Source: Acidithiobacillus sp. (GTDB lineage: Bacteria > Pseudomonadota > Gammaproteobacteria > Acidithiobacillales > Acidithiobacillaceae). From it: a DNA stretch of 25,583 bases. Below are positions 7,108 to 15,738 of the stretch, piece by piece. The notes under the pieces were generated by a model that saw only the letters and a program-made list of their open reading frames with translations, searched no databases and had not been told where the DNA came from. The stretch covers positions 1 through 25,583 of the forward strand of contig JAPTWR010000092.1 of NCBI GenBank assembly GCA_028065135.1, read 5' to 3'. Numbering within the stretch: position 1 is the first letter of the stretch; each line of letters opens with the position of its first letter. Position numbers and translations under genes: made by a program.

Positions 7108-8334
7108 ATGGCACTGATCGTACAGAAATTCGGCGGTACTTCCGTGGGCAGTGTGGAACGCATCCGGGCCGTCGCGGAACGGGTCACGGCCAGTCATCGC
7201 GCCGGCCACCAAGTGGTGGTGGTGGTTTCCGCCATGTCGGGCGAGACGGACCGCCTCCTGCAACTGGCGCGCGCCCTGGCCGATACCCCGGCGGAACGCG
7301 AACTGGACACCCTGCTCAGCACCGGCGAGCAGGTGGCCATCGCGCTGCTGAGCATGGCGCTGGAAGGTATCGGTCAACCCGCCATTTCGTTCACCGGCGG
7401 GCAGGTCGCCATCAGGACCGATTCCGCCCATAACCGGGCGCGCATCGAGCACATCGACGATCACAAGATCCGCGCGGCGCTGGATGCCGGCAGGATCGTG
7501 GTCGTGGCGGGCTTCCAGGGGGTCGATCCCCATGGCAATATCACCACCCTGGGTCGCGGCGGTTCCGACACCACCGCCGTGGCACTGGCGGCCGCCCTGC
7601 ATGCCGATGAATGCGATATCTTCACCGATGTGGATGGCATTTACACCACCGACCCGCGGGTGGAAACCCGGGCGCGCCGTCTGGATCGCATCACCTTTGA
7701 AGAAATGCTGGAAATGGCCAGCCTCGGTGCCAAGGTCCTGCAAACCCGCTCCGTCGAATTCGCCATGAAGTACCATGTTCCCGTGCGGGTCTTGTCGTCT
7801 TTTCAGGATGGTCCCGGCACCCTGGTCACCAATGAGGAAAATTCTGTGGAAGCTCCCCGCGTCTCCGGCATCGCCTTCTCCCGCAATGAAGCCAAGATCA
7901 CCGTGGTCGGCGTGCCCGACCATCCGGGTATCGCCTCCGCCATTCTGGGTCCGATTTCCGCGGCCAATATCAATGTGGACGTGATTCTCCAGAATGTCTC
8001 GGAAGCGGGCAAAACCGACTTCACCTTCACGGTGGACCGCAATGATTTCGCCAAGTCCCGCGATATTCTCCAGGGCGTGGCGCGGGGTCTCGGCGCCGAG
8101 GACGTGCGGGGCGACACCCATATCGTCAAGGTTTCCGTGGTAGGCGTCGGGATGCGCTCCCACGCCGGCATCGCCGCCACCATGTTTGAAACCCTGGCGC
8201 GGGAAAACATCAACATCCAGATGATTTCCACCTCCGAGATCAAGATTTCCGTCGTCATCGAAGAGAAATATCTGGAACTCGCGGTGCGGGCGCTGCACGC
8301 GGCTTTCGCCCTGGACGGGGAGGCACCCGCCTGA
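7108..8334 (+). CDS. lysC: Aspartate kinase
   Basis: Phosphorylates aspartate, the first step towards lysine (via diaminopimelate), threonine and methionine. The 408-residue monofunctional form has KFGGTSVGS at residues 7-15, [16 protein letters not shown] near 150, [11 protein letters not shown] near 175, and two C-terminal ACT domains (about 265-335 and 345-405) that sense end products. Feedback inhibition by lysine and/or threonine is therefore expected from the family. The ATG at 7108 fits the family start ([10 protein letters not shown]), but no Shine-Dalgarno is visible in the A/C-rich bases before it. The stop codon overlaps the argD start (TGATG), so the two are translationally coupled. 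Confidence 0.97.
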   Translation: MALIVQKFGGTSVGSVERIRAVAERVTASHRAGHQVVVVVSAMSGETDRLLQLARALADTPAERELDTLLSTGEQVAIALLSMALEGIGQPAISFTGGQVAIRTDSAHNRARIEHIDDHKIRAALDAGRIVVVAGFQGVDPHGNITTLGRGGSDTTAVALAAALHADECDIFTDVDGIYTTDPRVETRARRLDRITFEEMLEMASLGAKVLQTRSVEFAMKYHVPVRVLSSFQDGPGTLVTNEENSVEAPRVSGIAFSRNEAKITVVGVPDHPGIASAILGPISAANINVDVILQNVSEAGKTDFTFTVDRNDFAKSRDILQGVARGLGAEDVRGDTHIVKVSVVGVGMRSHAGIAATMFETLARENINIQMISTSEIKISVVIEEKYLELAVRALHAAFALDGEAPA

Positions 8335-9500
8335 TGCCACTCATGTCCACTTACGCCCGGTTACCGGTCGCTTTTGCAAGGGGTGAGGGCGTCTGGCTCT
8401 ATGATAACGAAGGGCGCCGTTATCTGGACGCCCTGGCGGGGATCGCCGTCTGCGGCCTGGGGCACAGCCACCCGGCCGTCACCCGCGCCCTGCAGACTCA
8501 GGCTGGGCAACTGTTGCACACGTCCAATCTCTACCGTATCCCGGCGCAGGAAAAGCTGTCCGATACCCTCTGCGCCGTCAGCGGCATGGATGCGGCATTT
8601 TTCTGCAACAGCGGCGCAGAGGCCAATGAAGCGGCGATCAAAATCGCTCGCCTCCATGGTCATGGCAAGGGCATCGCCGAACCGCAGATTCTGGTGTTCA
8701 GCAACGCCTTTCATGGCCGTACCCTGGCGACCCTCACGGCCACCGGCAATTTCCGCATCCAGGAAGGCTTCAGCCCCCTGCTGCCGGGGTTCGTGCGCGC
8801 CCCCTATGGCGATCTCCCTACCGTCCGCGCCCTGGTTCAGGCCAACCCCGGCATATGCGCCATTCTCGCCGAGCCTCTTCAGGGCGAAGGCGGGGTGCGT
8901 CCGGCACCGGAAGGCTTCCTGACCGGGCTGAGGGAGGTCTGCGACGCGCACGGCCTGCTCCTGATGCTGGACGAGGTGCAGACGGGCATCGGCCGTACCG
9001 GGGCCTTCTTCGCCTACCAGCAGATTCCCGGCTTGCGCCCCGACGTGCTTAGCCTGGCCAAGGGGCTGGGCAACGGGGTACCAATCGGCGCCATGCTGGC
9101 CCGCCAGCCGACCGCCGCGCTCTTCGGGCCGGGCAAACACGGCACCACCTTCGGCGGCGGGCCGCTGGTCTGCGCCGCCGCCCAGGCGGTGCTCGACACC
9201 ATGCAGCAAGAGGCCATCCCCGCCCACGCCGGGCGGATGGGCGCCCTGCTCCGGCAGCGCCTGCAGAAGCGCCTTGGCGGGCACCCCGAGGTGCTGGAGA
9301 TACGCGGCATGGGCCTGATGGTGGGCATCGAACTGGCCCATAAACCCGAACGTCTGGTGGAACGCGCCCTGGAGGCTGGCCTGCTCATCAACGTCACGGC
9401 TGAAAAAGTCATTCGTCTGCTGCCCCCGCTGATTCTGCAGGAGGCAGAAATCGATCTTCTCGTCGCTGGCCTGGCCAGCCTTCTGGAATCCGCATCATGA
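8334..9500 (+). CDS. argD: Acetylornithine aminotransferase (possibly also succinyl-DAP aminotransferase)
   Basis: Class III PLP-dependent aminotransferase of 388 residues that converts N-acetylglutamate semialdehyde to N-acetylornithine. The PLP Schiff-base Lys243 lies in [16 protein letters not shown], Asp213 in [13 protein letters not shown] pairs with the pyridine nitrogen, and [13 protein letters not shown] (about 91-103) binds the phosphate. The start overlaps the lysC stop by one base, with GGGGAGG about ten bases upstream; an ATG three codons in is less well placed. ArgD of E. coli also acts as DapC in lysine synthesis, which would explain coupling to lysC. The 3' end overlaps argF by four bases (ATGA). 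Confidence 0.96.
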   Translation: MPLMSTYARLPVAFARGEGVWLYDNEGRRYLDALAGIAVCGLGHSHPAVTRALQTQAGQLLHTSNLYRIPAQEKLSDTLCAVSGMDAAFFCNSGAEANEAAIKIARLHGHGKGIAEPQILVFSNAFHGRTLATLTATGNFRIQEGFSPLLPGFVRAPYGDLPTVRALVQANPGICAILAEPLQGEGGVRPAPEGFLTGLREVCDAHGLLLMLDEVQTGIGRTGAFFAYQQIPGLRPDVLSLAKGLGNGVPIGAMLARQPTAALFGPGKHGTTFGGGPLVCAAAQAVLDTMQQEAIPAHAGRMGALLRQRLQKRLGGHPEVLEIRGMGLMVGIELAHKPERLVERALEAGLLINVTAEKVIRLLPPLILQEAEIDLLVAGLASLLESAS

Positions 9501-10432
9501 ACGTCCGTCACTTTCTGCGCCTCTCCGACCTCAGCCCCAGCGAACTGCGGGCGCTCCTGCAACGTGCCATCGCCCTGAAGAAAATCCAGCGGGACGGCGA
9601 ACGTTACGCCCCTTGCGCGGGCCGGACCCTGGCGATGATCTTCGAGAAATCCTCCACCCGCACCCGGGTATCCTTCGAGACGGGCATGGCCCAATTGGGC
9701 GGCCACGCCCTTTTCCTCTCGCCGCGGGATACCCAACTGGGGCGCGGCGAGAGCGTCGAGGACACGGCCAGGGTCATCTCCCGCATGGTCGATATGGTGA
9801 TGATCCGCACCTTCGGCCACGACAACCTCCTCCGCTTCGCTGCCGCTTCGCGGGTGCCGGTGATCAACGGTCTCTCCGACGACCATCACCCCTGTCAGCT
9901 TCTCGCCGATCTGATGACGGCAACGGAACGCTGGGGTGACCTGCGCGGCAGGACCGTGGCCTATATCGGCGACGGCAGCAATAATATGGCCCACTCCTGG
10001 ATGGAAGCCGCGCAGATTTTCGACTTTCGGCTGCGCATCGGCAGCCCGGCGGGGTATGTGCCCAGCGCCGGAATGTTGCAGAGCGGCGGCGCTCAGGTCA
10101 CGGTCCTGCATGATGCGGTGGCCGCAGTGCGCGGGGCAAACCTGATTGTCACCGACGTTTGGACCAGCATGGGTCAGGAAGAGGAGGCCGCCGCGCGCAA
10201 GGCGATTCTCGCCCCCTTCCAGGTCAACGCCACACTCATGGCCGCCGCCGCGCCGGATGCCTTGTTCATGCACTGCCTCCCCGCCCACCGTGGCGAGGAG
10301 GTCAGCGCCGAAGTCATCGACGGACCCCGATCCGTCGTCTGGGAAGAGGCGGAAAACCGCCTGCACGCCCAGAAAGCCCTGATGGAATTTTTATTCGGCA
10401 TCGGCCCCGTGGCCGCACTGCAAGGAGATTGA
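9497..10432 (+). CDS. argF: Ornithine carbamoyltransferase
   Basis: Joins ornithine and carbamoyl phosphate to give citrulline. The 311-residue length is normal for the anabolic enzyme. Carbamoyl-phosphate binding STRTR is at residues 53-57, the [11 protein letters not shown] block is near 130, and the ornithine-binding HCLP motif (259-262) is followed by AHRGEEV. It overlaps argD by four bases at the start and ends three bases before argG. These spacings place it inside one translationally coupled operon. Confidence 0.97.
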   Translation: MNVRHFLRLSDLSPSELRALLQRAIALKKIQRDGERYAPCAGRTLAMIFEKSSTRTRVSFETGMAQLGGHALFLSPRDTQLGRGESVEDTARVISRMVDMVMIRTFGHDNLLRFAAASRVPVINGLSDDHHPCQLLADLMTATERWGDLRGRTVAYIGDGSNNMAHSWMEAAQIFDFRLRIGSPAGYVPSAGMLQSGGAQVTVLHDAVAAVRGANLIVTDVWTSMGQEEEAAARKAILAPFQVNATLMAAAAPDALFMHCLPAHRGEEVSAEVIDGPRSVVWEEAENRLHAQKALMEFLFGIGPVAALQGD

Positions 10433-10435
10433 CGC

Positions 10436-11635
10436 ATGGTCAAGAAAGTCGTTCTCGCCTATTCCGGTGGTCTGGATACCTCGGTCATCCTCAAGTGGCT
10501 GCAGGACCAGTACCAGTGCGACGTGGTCACCTTCACCGCCGACATCGGTCAGGGTGAAGAGCTGGAACCGGCGCGCGCCAAGGCCGAGAAGCTCGGCGCC
10601 AGGGAAATCTTCATCGATGATCTGCGCCAGGAATTCGTCCAGGATTACGTGTTCCCCATGTTCCGCGCCAACACCCTCTACGAGGGCGAGTACCTGCTGG
10701 GCACCTCCATCGCCCGGCCCCTCATCGCCAAGCGCATGGTGGAAATCGCCGCCGACGTGGGCGCCGATGCCGTCGCCCATGGGGCCACCGGCAAGGGCAA
10801 TGATCAGGTACGTTTTGAACTGGGCGCCTACGCCCTCAATCCCGACATTCAGGTCATCGCCCCTTGGCGGGAATGGGATCTGAACTCCCGCGAAAAGCTC
10901 CTCGCCTATGCCGAACAGCGCGGCATTCCGGTGGAACGTCACGGCAAGAAATCCCCCTACTCCATGGATGCCAACCTGCTGCATATTTCTTATGAAGGCG
11001 GCGTTCTCGAAGATCCCTGGGCGGAGCCCGAAGACAGCATGTGGCGCTGGACCACGGCGCCGGAACAAGCGTCGGACCAGCCCCGTTATCTGGAGATCAC
11101 CTACGCCCACGGCGACCCCATCGCCGTCGACGGGGAGCCGCTCAATCCCGCGCAGTTGCTGGCGCACCTCAACACCGTCGGCGGCGAGCATGGCATCGGC
11201 CGCCTGGACATCGTCGAAAACCGTTACGTCGGCATGAAATCCCGGGGCTGCTACGAGACTCCCGGCGGCACCATTCTGCTCAAGGCCCATCGCGCCATCG
11301 AATCCATCACCCTGGACCGGGAGGTCGCCCACATCAAGGATGAACTCATGCCGCGCTACGCCAGCATCATCTACAACGGCTTCTGGTGGAGCCCGGAGCG
11401 CCGCGCCCTGCAGACGCTCATCGATCAGAGCCAGCGACTGGTCAACGGCGTGGTGCGCCTCAAACTCTACAAGGGGAATTGTATGGTGGTGGGACGGAAG
11501 TCGCAGGAGAGCCTCTTTGACCCACGTATCGCCACCTTTGAAGATGATGCCGGCGCCTACAATCAGAAGGACGCCGGGGGCTTCATCAAGCTCAATGCGC
11601 TGCGTCTGCGCATCGAAAAACGTTTGCAGGGTTAA
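10436..11635 (+). CDS. argG: Argininosuccinate synthase
   Basis: Condenses citrulline with aspartate using ATP. The 399 residues match the type found in most bacteria (about 400) rather than the longer E. coli form. The N-type ATP pyrophosphatase loop AYSGGLDTS is at residues 8-16. [13 protein letters not shown] near 120 and [17 protein letters not shown] near 178 are family signatures. AAGGAG eight bases before the ATG at 10436 supports the start. It follows argF by three bases. argH is not in the window. Confidence 0.98.
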   Translation: MVKKVVLAYSGGLDTSVILKWLQDQYQCDVVTFTADIGQGEELEPARAKAEKLGAREIFIDDLRQEFVQDYVFPMFRANTLYEGEYLLGTSIARPLIAKRMVEIAADVGADAVAHGATGKGNDQVRFELGAYALNPDIQVIAPWREWDLNSREKLLAYAEQRGIPVERHGKKSPYSMDANLLHISYEGGVLEDPWAEPEDSMWRWTTAPEQASDQPRYLEITYAHGDPIAVDGEPLNPAQLLAHLNTVGGEHGIGRLDIVENRYVGMKSRGCYETPGGTILLKAHRAIESITLDREVAHIKDELMPRYASIIYNGFWWSPERRALQTLIDQSQRLVNGVVRLKLYKGNCMVVGRKSQESLFDPRIATFEDDAGAYNQKDAGGFIKLNALRLRIEKRLQG

Positions 11636-11640
11636 GGCGG

Positions 11641-11958
11641 ATGGCACCCGACCAGCATCTGCCAGTCAACGCACTGGGCAAAACCAGCCGCATCTCTCTG
11701 GACGGGCGACGTAGCGAGCGCAGCGTCATTCTCGCCGATGGCAGCATGCACAGCCTCACCCTTCTGCACCCGGGCGTCTATACTTTGAGCAGCGAAGTGG
11801 CGGAGACCATCCGGGTACTCAGCGGGATGGCCTACTACCATGCCGAGGGGGGCAATGACGTTCAGGAGTTGCATGCTGGCGACAGCATGGTCATTCCTGC
11901 CAGCCAGAGCTACCGCCTGGAAGTGGTGGAGCCTCTGGATTACCTGCTTTCAAGTTAA
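11641..11958 (+). CDS. ppnP: Pyrimidine/purine nucleoside phosphorylase, PpnP family (cupin fold)
   Basis: A 105-residue small cupin matching the PpnP (formerly DUF1255/YaiE) family, which phosphorolyses several nucleosides to base plus ribose 1-phosphate. The recognisable part is [19 protein letters not shown], then [14 protein letters not shown] and [10 protein letters not shown], the same order as in E. coli PpnP (94 residues). The N-terminus is about ten residues longer. The start lies five bases after the argG stop, with AAGG of a ribosome site overlapping that stop. It is most likely co-transcribed with the arginine genes. No direct metabolic link is evident. Confidence 0.85.
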   Translation: MAPDQHLPVNALGKTSRISLDGRRSERSVILADGSMHSLTLLHPGVYTLSSEVAETIRVLSGMAYYHAEGGNDVQELHAGDSMVIPASQSYRLEVVEPLDYLLSS

Positions 11959-11971
11959 GGAGATTCTTCTC

Positions 11972-12379
11972 ATGCGCATATTGCACACCATGCTGCGCGT
12001 CGCCGATCTGGACCGCGCCATTGCCTTCTACACGGAGGTACTCGGCATGCAACTCCTGCGCCGTAACGATTATCCCGAAGGCAAATTTACCCTGGCCTTC
12101 GTCGGTTATCAGAACGAGAATGCCGGGGCGGTAATTGAGCTGACCTATAACTGGGGCGTGGAACGGTACGACCTCGGCGACGGCTTCGGACATATCGCCA
12201 TAGAAGTTGAGGATGCCGTGGCGGCCTGCGACGGCATCCGCCAGCGGGGCGGAAAGGTGGTGCGCGAGGCGGGACCCATGAAGCACGGCAACACCGTTAT
12301 CGCCTTCGTGGAAGACCCCGACGGCTACCGCATCGAGTTGATCGAGCGCAAAGCAGACTTTGCCGAACATCCGGCCTGA
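11972..12379 (+). CDS. gloA: Lactoylglutathione lyase (glyoxalase I)
   Basis: Converts the hemithioacetal of methylglyoxal and glutathione to S-lactoylglutathione. The 135-residue protein has the metal ligands His5, Glu56, His74 and Glu122, the same residue numbers as the nickel-dependent E. coli enzyme. It lacks the extra loops of zinc-type enzymes, so Ni/Co activation is expected. An AAGGAGA ribosome site eight bases upstream supports the ATG at 11972. It follows ppnP by 13 bases and is likely the last gene of the lysC-arg run. Its pathway partner gloB lies about 2.6 kb downstream. Confidence 0.96.
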   Translation: MRILHTMLRVADLDRAIAFYTEVLGMQLLRRNDYPEGKFTLAFVGYQNENAGAVIELTYNWGVERYDLGDGFGHIAIEVEDAVAACDGIRQRGGKVVREAGPMKHGNTVIAFVEDPDGYRIELIERKADFAEHPA

Positions 12380-12455
12380 CAGCTGGCAAGCAGGATACAA
12401 GCTCCCGTAAATTTGCCATGTTCTCGGGTAGTGCTAGAGATCGCCAGGAGGAATT

Positions 12456-12878
12456 TTGCGCACCAAAAAGATGCAATCCATTCTCGCTGAACTGAATGAT
12501 GGTTCAGCCGACATAGACGCCTCCGCGATCATCTCCACCGAGGGCCTGATGCTCGCCTCCGCCATATCCGGAGAGGTGAGTGAAGACCGGGCAGGTGCGG
12601 TGATGGCGTCCATATCCTCCCTGGCCGACCGTGCAATGCGCGAGTTCAAACTCGGCAACCTAGAACAACTGGTGATGAAAGGGCGCAATGGCTACGCCCT
12701 CATGATCCAGGCGGGGGAATATGCGGCGCTGATCGTTATCGGCTATGGCGATGGACCGGAATGGAGCCTAGCGTTGCTCAGGAGCATTCCCGCGGCAGGC
12801 GCCATCAGCGACCTGCTGACACCAGGCTTCGGATGGTCTATGGAAGGGCCTGTTGGGATTCCGCAAGGCTCGATCTAG
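12456..12878 (+). CDS. Roadblock/LC7 domain protein
   Basis: A 140-residue single-domain protein of the Roadblock/LC7 superfamily, recognised from DIDASAIISTEGLMLAS (first strand-turn-strand), a central helix with SSLADRAMREF, and GYALMIQAGEYAALIVIGY. Bacterial members include MglB-type regulators of Ras-like GTPases, but no GTPase gene lies nearby. The likely start is TTG at 12456, four bases after AGGAGG. The in-frame ATG at 12471 would be 19 bases from that site, too far. A TTGCCA box about 40 bases upstream of the start may belong to its promoter. It converges on dnaQ with a four-base gap. Function unknown. Confidence 0.82.
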   Translation: MRTKKMQSILAELNDGSADIDASAIISTEGLMLASAISGEVSEDRAGAVMASISSLADRAMREFKLGNLEQLVMKGRNGYALMIQAGEYAALIVIGYGDGPEWSLALLRSIPAAGAISDLLTPGFGWSMEGPVGIPQGSI

Positions 12879-12882
12879 CCGG

Positions 12883-13629
12883 TCAAGCCGGTGGAATATC
12901 CTGGCTTTCCGGCTCCCATAACGCGTTACCACCCATATTCTGCAAATATTGCTGATGGAGCATGCACTCCTCCGCACTGGCACGGATTACCCGCAGGGGG
13001 CCCCGTGGCCGTGACACTGCCGCCGGAATGCCCTCACTCCGACGGTCATCCCCCGCGGACTGCATCTCCGTTGCGGCGGGGCCACCTGCGGCACCCAGCA
13101 TCCCCATCATATCCACCTGCCCGCCAGTCATCGCCAGGTAGACCTCGGCGAGTATCCGGGTGTCCAGCAAGGCCCCATGCAGTTCACGATGGCGGTTTTC
13201 CACACTGTAACGCCGGCACAGACTGTCCAGATCATTTTTCTGGCCGGGATGACGGCGGCGCGCATCCGCCAGCGTATCCATGACGGCCTGTCGCAAAGGC
13301 GCCTTCCCCGCCAGTTGCAGTTCGTGATTCAGGAATCCCAAGTCGAAGGGCGCGTTGTGAATGATCAGCTCCGCGTCACCGAGAAACTCCAGAAAGGCAT
13401 CTGCCACCTCCGCGAAGCCCGGCTGATCCTGCAAAAATTCGTCGGTCAGTCCGTGTATCCGCAACGCCTCGGGATCGCTGCTGCGCTGCGGATTGAGGTA
13501 TTGCTGGTAATACGCCCCCGTCACCCGCCGGTCGATCAGCTCCACGGCACCGATTTCGATCACCCGGTGCCCCTGCTTCCAGTCGATGCCCGTGGTTTCC
13601 GTATCCAGCACCACTTGCCTCACAGCCAT
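12883..13629 (-). CDS. dnaQ: DNA polymerase III epsilon subunit (3'-5' proofreading exonuclease)
   Basis: Proofreads the replicative polymerase. The 248-residue protein has the DEDDh exonuclease motifs: Exo I LDTETTG (Asp9, Glu11), Exo II HNAPFDLGFLN (Asp96), and Exo III HGALLDTRILAEVY with catalytic His151 and metal-binding Asp156. The C-terminal ~70 residues are low in recognisable motifs and correspond to the region that binds the alpha subunit. Its ATG lies inside the end of rnhA (10-base overlap), so the genes are co-translated in the order methyltransferase-rnhA-dnaQ. In E. coli rnhA and dnaQ are neighbours but divergent. Confidence 0.96.
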   Translation of the reverse strand: MAVRQVVLDTETTGIDWKQGHRVIEIGAVELIDRRVTGAYYQQYLNPQRSSDPEALRIHGLTDEFLQDQPGFAEVADAFLEFLGDAELIIHNAPFDLGFLNHELQLAGKAPLRQAVMDTLADARRRHPGQKNDLDSLCRRYSVENRHRELHGALLDTRILAEVYLAMTGGQVDMMGMLGAAGGPAATEMQSAGDDRRSEGIPAAVSRPRGPLRVIRASAEECMLHQQYLQNMGGNALWEPESQDIPPA

Positions 13630-14096
13630 CCTTCGCCCTCCCGCGCCTGCCCGCCCGCTGCATACTGGTCCATGACCCGATTCAGCAATGCATCCACCCG
13701 TTCATTCTCGATATGCCCGGAGTGGCCTCTCACCCACTCCCACTGGACCTGGTGGCGGGCAGCCACCGCCGCCAACAACTCCCAGATATCGCGATTTTTG
13801 ACCGCCTCCCCGCCCGCCGTCCGCCAGCCCCGCCGCTGCCAGCCAGCCAGCCACTGGGTCATGCCATCCCGCAGATAACGGGAATCACTGGTTACCCGCA
13901 CGGCGCTGGGTCGCTTGAGCGCCTCCAGACCGCGCAAAGCCGCCGTCAGCTCCATCCGGTTGTTCGTCGTTTCCGGGGCGAAGCCCCATAAGACCCGCTC
14001 CTGTCCGGCCAGCCGCAGCCACGCGCCCCAGGCGCCGATACCGGGGTTACCGCGGCACCCGCCATCGGTAAAGAGGTCTATGACTTTTTCGGGCAT
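13620..14096 (-). CDS. rnhA: Ribonuclease HI
   Basis: Degrades the RNA strand of RNA-DNA hybrids. The 158-residue protein has all the active-site residues, each one position later than in E. coli: Asp11 (FTDGGCRGNPG), Glu49 (NNRMELTAAL), Asp71 (TSDSRYL), His125 (VRGHSGH) and Asp135 (ERVDALL). The basic handle region (WQRRGWRTAGGEAVKNRD) is present. The start codon sits within the last 19 bases of the upstream methyltransferase gene, and its end overlaps dnaQ. Confidence 0.97.
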   Translation of the reverse strand: MPEKVIDLFTDGGCRGNPGIGAWGAWLRLAGQERVLWGFAPETTNNRMELTAALRGLEALKRPSAVRVTSDSRYLRDGMTQWLAGWQRRGWRTAGGEAVKNRDIWELLAAVAARHQVQWEWVRGHSGHIENERVDALLNRVMDQYAAGGQAREGEGWL

Positions 14097-14875
14097 GGGG
14101 CGGTGTTCTCAGGGTCGGGACCAGCATAGGCAACAGGGGCTTCGGACCGGACCTTCTGACGCCCGGAACGCACTTTGAACGGCCGGACCGCACCCACCAG
14201 CGGCCGCTCGGGATCCCGCCGCTGGGCCAGTATCAGATAAGCGTTGGCCCCTGCCGGCCACCAGCGGTCGCCCACCAGCTCCATCCACTGCGCGTTGCGC
14301 CTCAGACCCGGAACGGTGTATTGAAAATAACGTCCCTCGCGAAGCACGAAACCCTGCCCCTTGAGCAGATTGCGCAGTCGTCCCGGCGGCAGGAAGGGAC
14401 GCAGCCATGGCCAAGCGCGATCCCTGCGCCAGAGATGCCAACGGCGTACCACGCTCAGGCTCCCCCCCGGATTGAAGTCCATGATCAGCACATGGCCTTC
14501 GGGACGCAGGACCCGCCAGCACTCCTCCAGCACCGCCTGCGGATCGGCCATGCGGGTCAGACAAAAGGGGACGATCACCAGGTCGAAACGCATGGCCGCG
14601 AAAGGCATCGCTTCACAGACACCGTAGGCCTGCAGATACTCGTCAGAAGGCAGGGCAAAGCCATCATTGAGCAATACCCAGGTATGCTCGCGTCCGGGCG
14701 GCAGTCCCCAGAAAACGGGTTGCCCGAGCTGCAGAATGGTCTCCGGCTGCAGGCGTTCTATCCAGTGCGGCAACATATCCCGGGCACGGTCGAGCAGGAG
14801 GCGGCCGCTGCGGCCATTCCACCAGACGGCAGCGCGTCGTTGCCGTGGTCGACTTTGGCATCCTGGATGTTGCAT
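14078..14875 (-). CDS. YafS-like class I methyltransferase-fold protein
   Basis: A 265-residue protein of the methyltransferase group found between gloB and rnhA in many proteobacteria (YafS in E. coli). Recognisable late motifs are RFDLVIVPFCLTRMADP (motif IV region), VLEECWRVLRPEGHVLIMDFNP (motifs V/VI of the UbiE type) and LRNLLKGQGFVL. The SAM-binding motif I is degenerate: where E/DxGxGxG is expected, residues 46-60 read ETILQLGQPVFWGLP. E. coli YafS is similarly poor there as far as I recall. The C-terminal basic tail includes VGAVRPFK. Substrate unknown. It is divergent from gloB across 108 bases and overlaps rnhA by 19 bases. Confidence 0.85.
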   Translation of the reverse strand: MQHPGCQSRPRQRRAAVWWNGRSGRLLLDRARDMLPHWIERLQPETILQLGQPVFWGLPPGREHTWVLLNDGFALPSDEYLQAYGVCEAMPFAAMRFDLVIVPFCLTRMADPQAVLEECWRVLRPEGHVLIMDFNPGGSLSVVRRWHLWRRDRAWPWLRPFLPPGRLRNLLKGQGFVLREGRYFQYTVPGLRRNAQWMELVGDRWWPAGANAYLILAQRRDPERPLVGAVRPFKVRSGRQKVRSEAPVAYAGPDPENTAPCPKKS

Positions 14876-14983
14876 ATCAGCGCAAGGGCCTTGCGGCGGC
14901 GAAAAAGGAAAACACTAACGTCCACCACCCCGCTTCAATGCCATAATGGGCCTATGGTACCTTGCCCGAAGGGAGATGCAAAA

Positions 14984-15736
14984 ATGCCTGTTCATTTTAT
15001 TCCCGCCTTTACGGATAACTACATCTACGTCGCCGAAACGCCCGAAGGGGCGTGGATTATCGACCCCGGTTGCGCGGAACCCGTCCTTGACTGGTGCGCT
15101 GAACATACGCTCCGCCCGAGCGCCATTCTCTGTACCCACCATCATGCGGATCACACCGGAGGCGTGGAAGCGCTGGCGCAGCATTTCGGTATTCCCGTAT
15201 ACGGCGCCAACCGGCGCATTCCGGGGCTGACCCATGCCGTGGCCGAGGGTCGCCTGACGCTGGATGCGGAGATGCTCACGGTGCTGGAGGTGCCCGGCCA
15301 TACCCGCGATCATATCGCGTATTGGTGGAAAAATGTCCTTTTCTGCGGAGACACCCTCTTCGCCGCAGGCTGCGGGCGCCTCTTCGAGGGTACCGCAGCG
15401 CAGATGTTTCATAGTCTGCAACGCCTCGCGGCGCTACCTGATCACACCGCCGTCTACTGCGCCCATGAATACACCCTCACGAATCTGCACTTCGCGGCCC
15501 AGGCCGACCCGGACAATCCGGTCATAGTGCAGCGCCAGCAGGAAGCCATCGCACAGCGCGCGCGCAACGAACCCACCTTACCCTCCGGCATGGCCCTGGA
15601 ACGCGCCAGCAACCCTTTTCTGCGGTGCCGCGAGCCCGCTCTGATCCGCAGCGCCAACGTCTTCGATCCTGCTACGGGGGACGACCCTGTCCGCGTCTTC
15701 AGCGCCCTGCGCCGCTGGAAAGACCACTTTTCCTGA
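14984..15736 (+). CDS. gloB: Hydroxyacylglutathione hydrolase (glyoxalase II)
   Basis: Hydrolyses S-lactoylglutathione to lactate and glutathione, completing the pathway begun by GloA. The 250-residue metallo-beta-lactamase-fold protein has the binuclear metal motif THHHADHTGG near residue 52, His in VPGHTRDHI near 109, the bridging Asp in CGDTLFAAGCGR and His in CAHEYT. The C-terminal helices (residues 170-250) carry the glutathione-binding domain, with RWKDHF at the very end as in other GloB proteins. The ATG at 14984 is chosen because GGGAG lies just upstream and the family begins at this point. A much longer open frame upstream is an artefact. Confidence 0.97.
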   Translation: MPVHFIPAFTDNYIYVAETPEGAWIIDPGCAEPVLDWCAEHTLRPSAILCTHHHADHTGGVEALAQHFGIPVYGANRRIPGLTHAVAEGRLTLDAEMLTVLEVPGHTRDHIAYWWKNVLFCGDTLFAAGCGRLFEGTAAQMFHSLQRLAALPDHTAVYCAHEYTLTNLHFAAQADPDNPVIVQRQQEAIAQRARNEPTLPSGMALERASNPFLRCREPALIRSANVFDPATGDDPVRVFSALRRWKDHFS

Positions 15737-15738
15737 GA

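Noticed and set aside
7078..8340. 420-codon open frame antisense to lysC, and similar long antisense frames at 1362-2774, 8361-9341, 9014-10366 and 10391-11647
   Set aside because: They mirror well-identified genes; their composition is that expected from GC-rich codon bias on the opposite strand, with no recognisable domains.
14876..14983. Promoters for the divergent methyltransferase gene and gloB
   Set aside because: A CATAAT at about 14942 and a TTGAAG on the minus strand were seen, but neither had a partner box at proper spacing.
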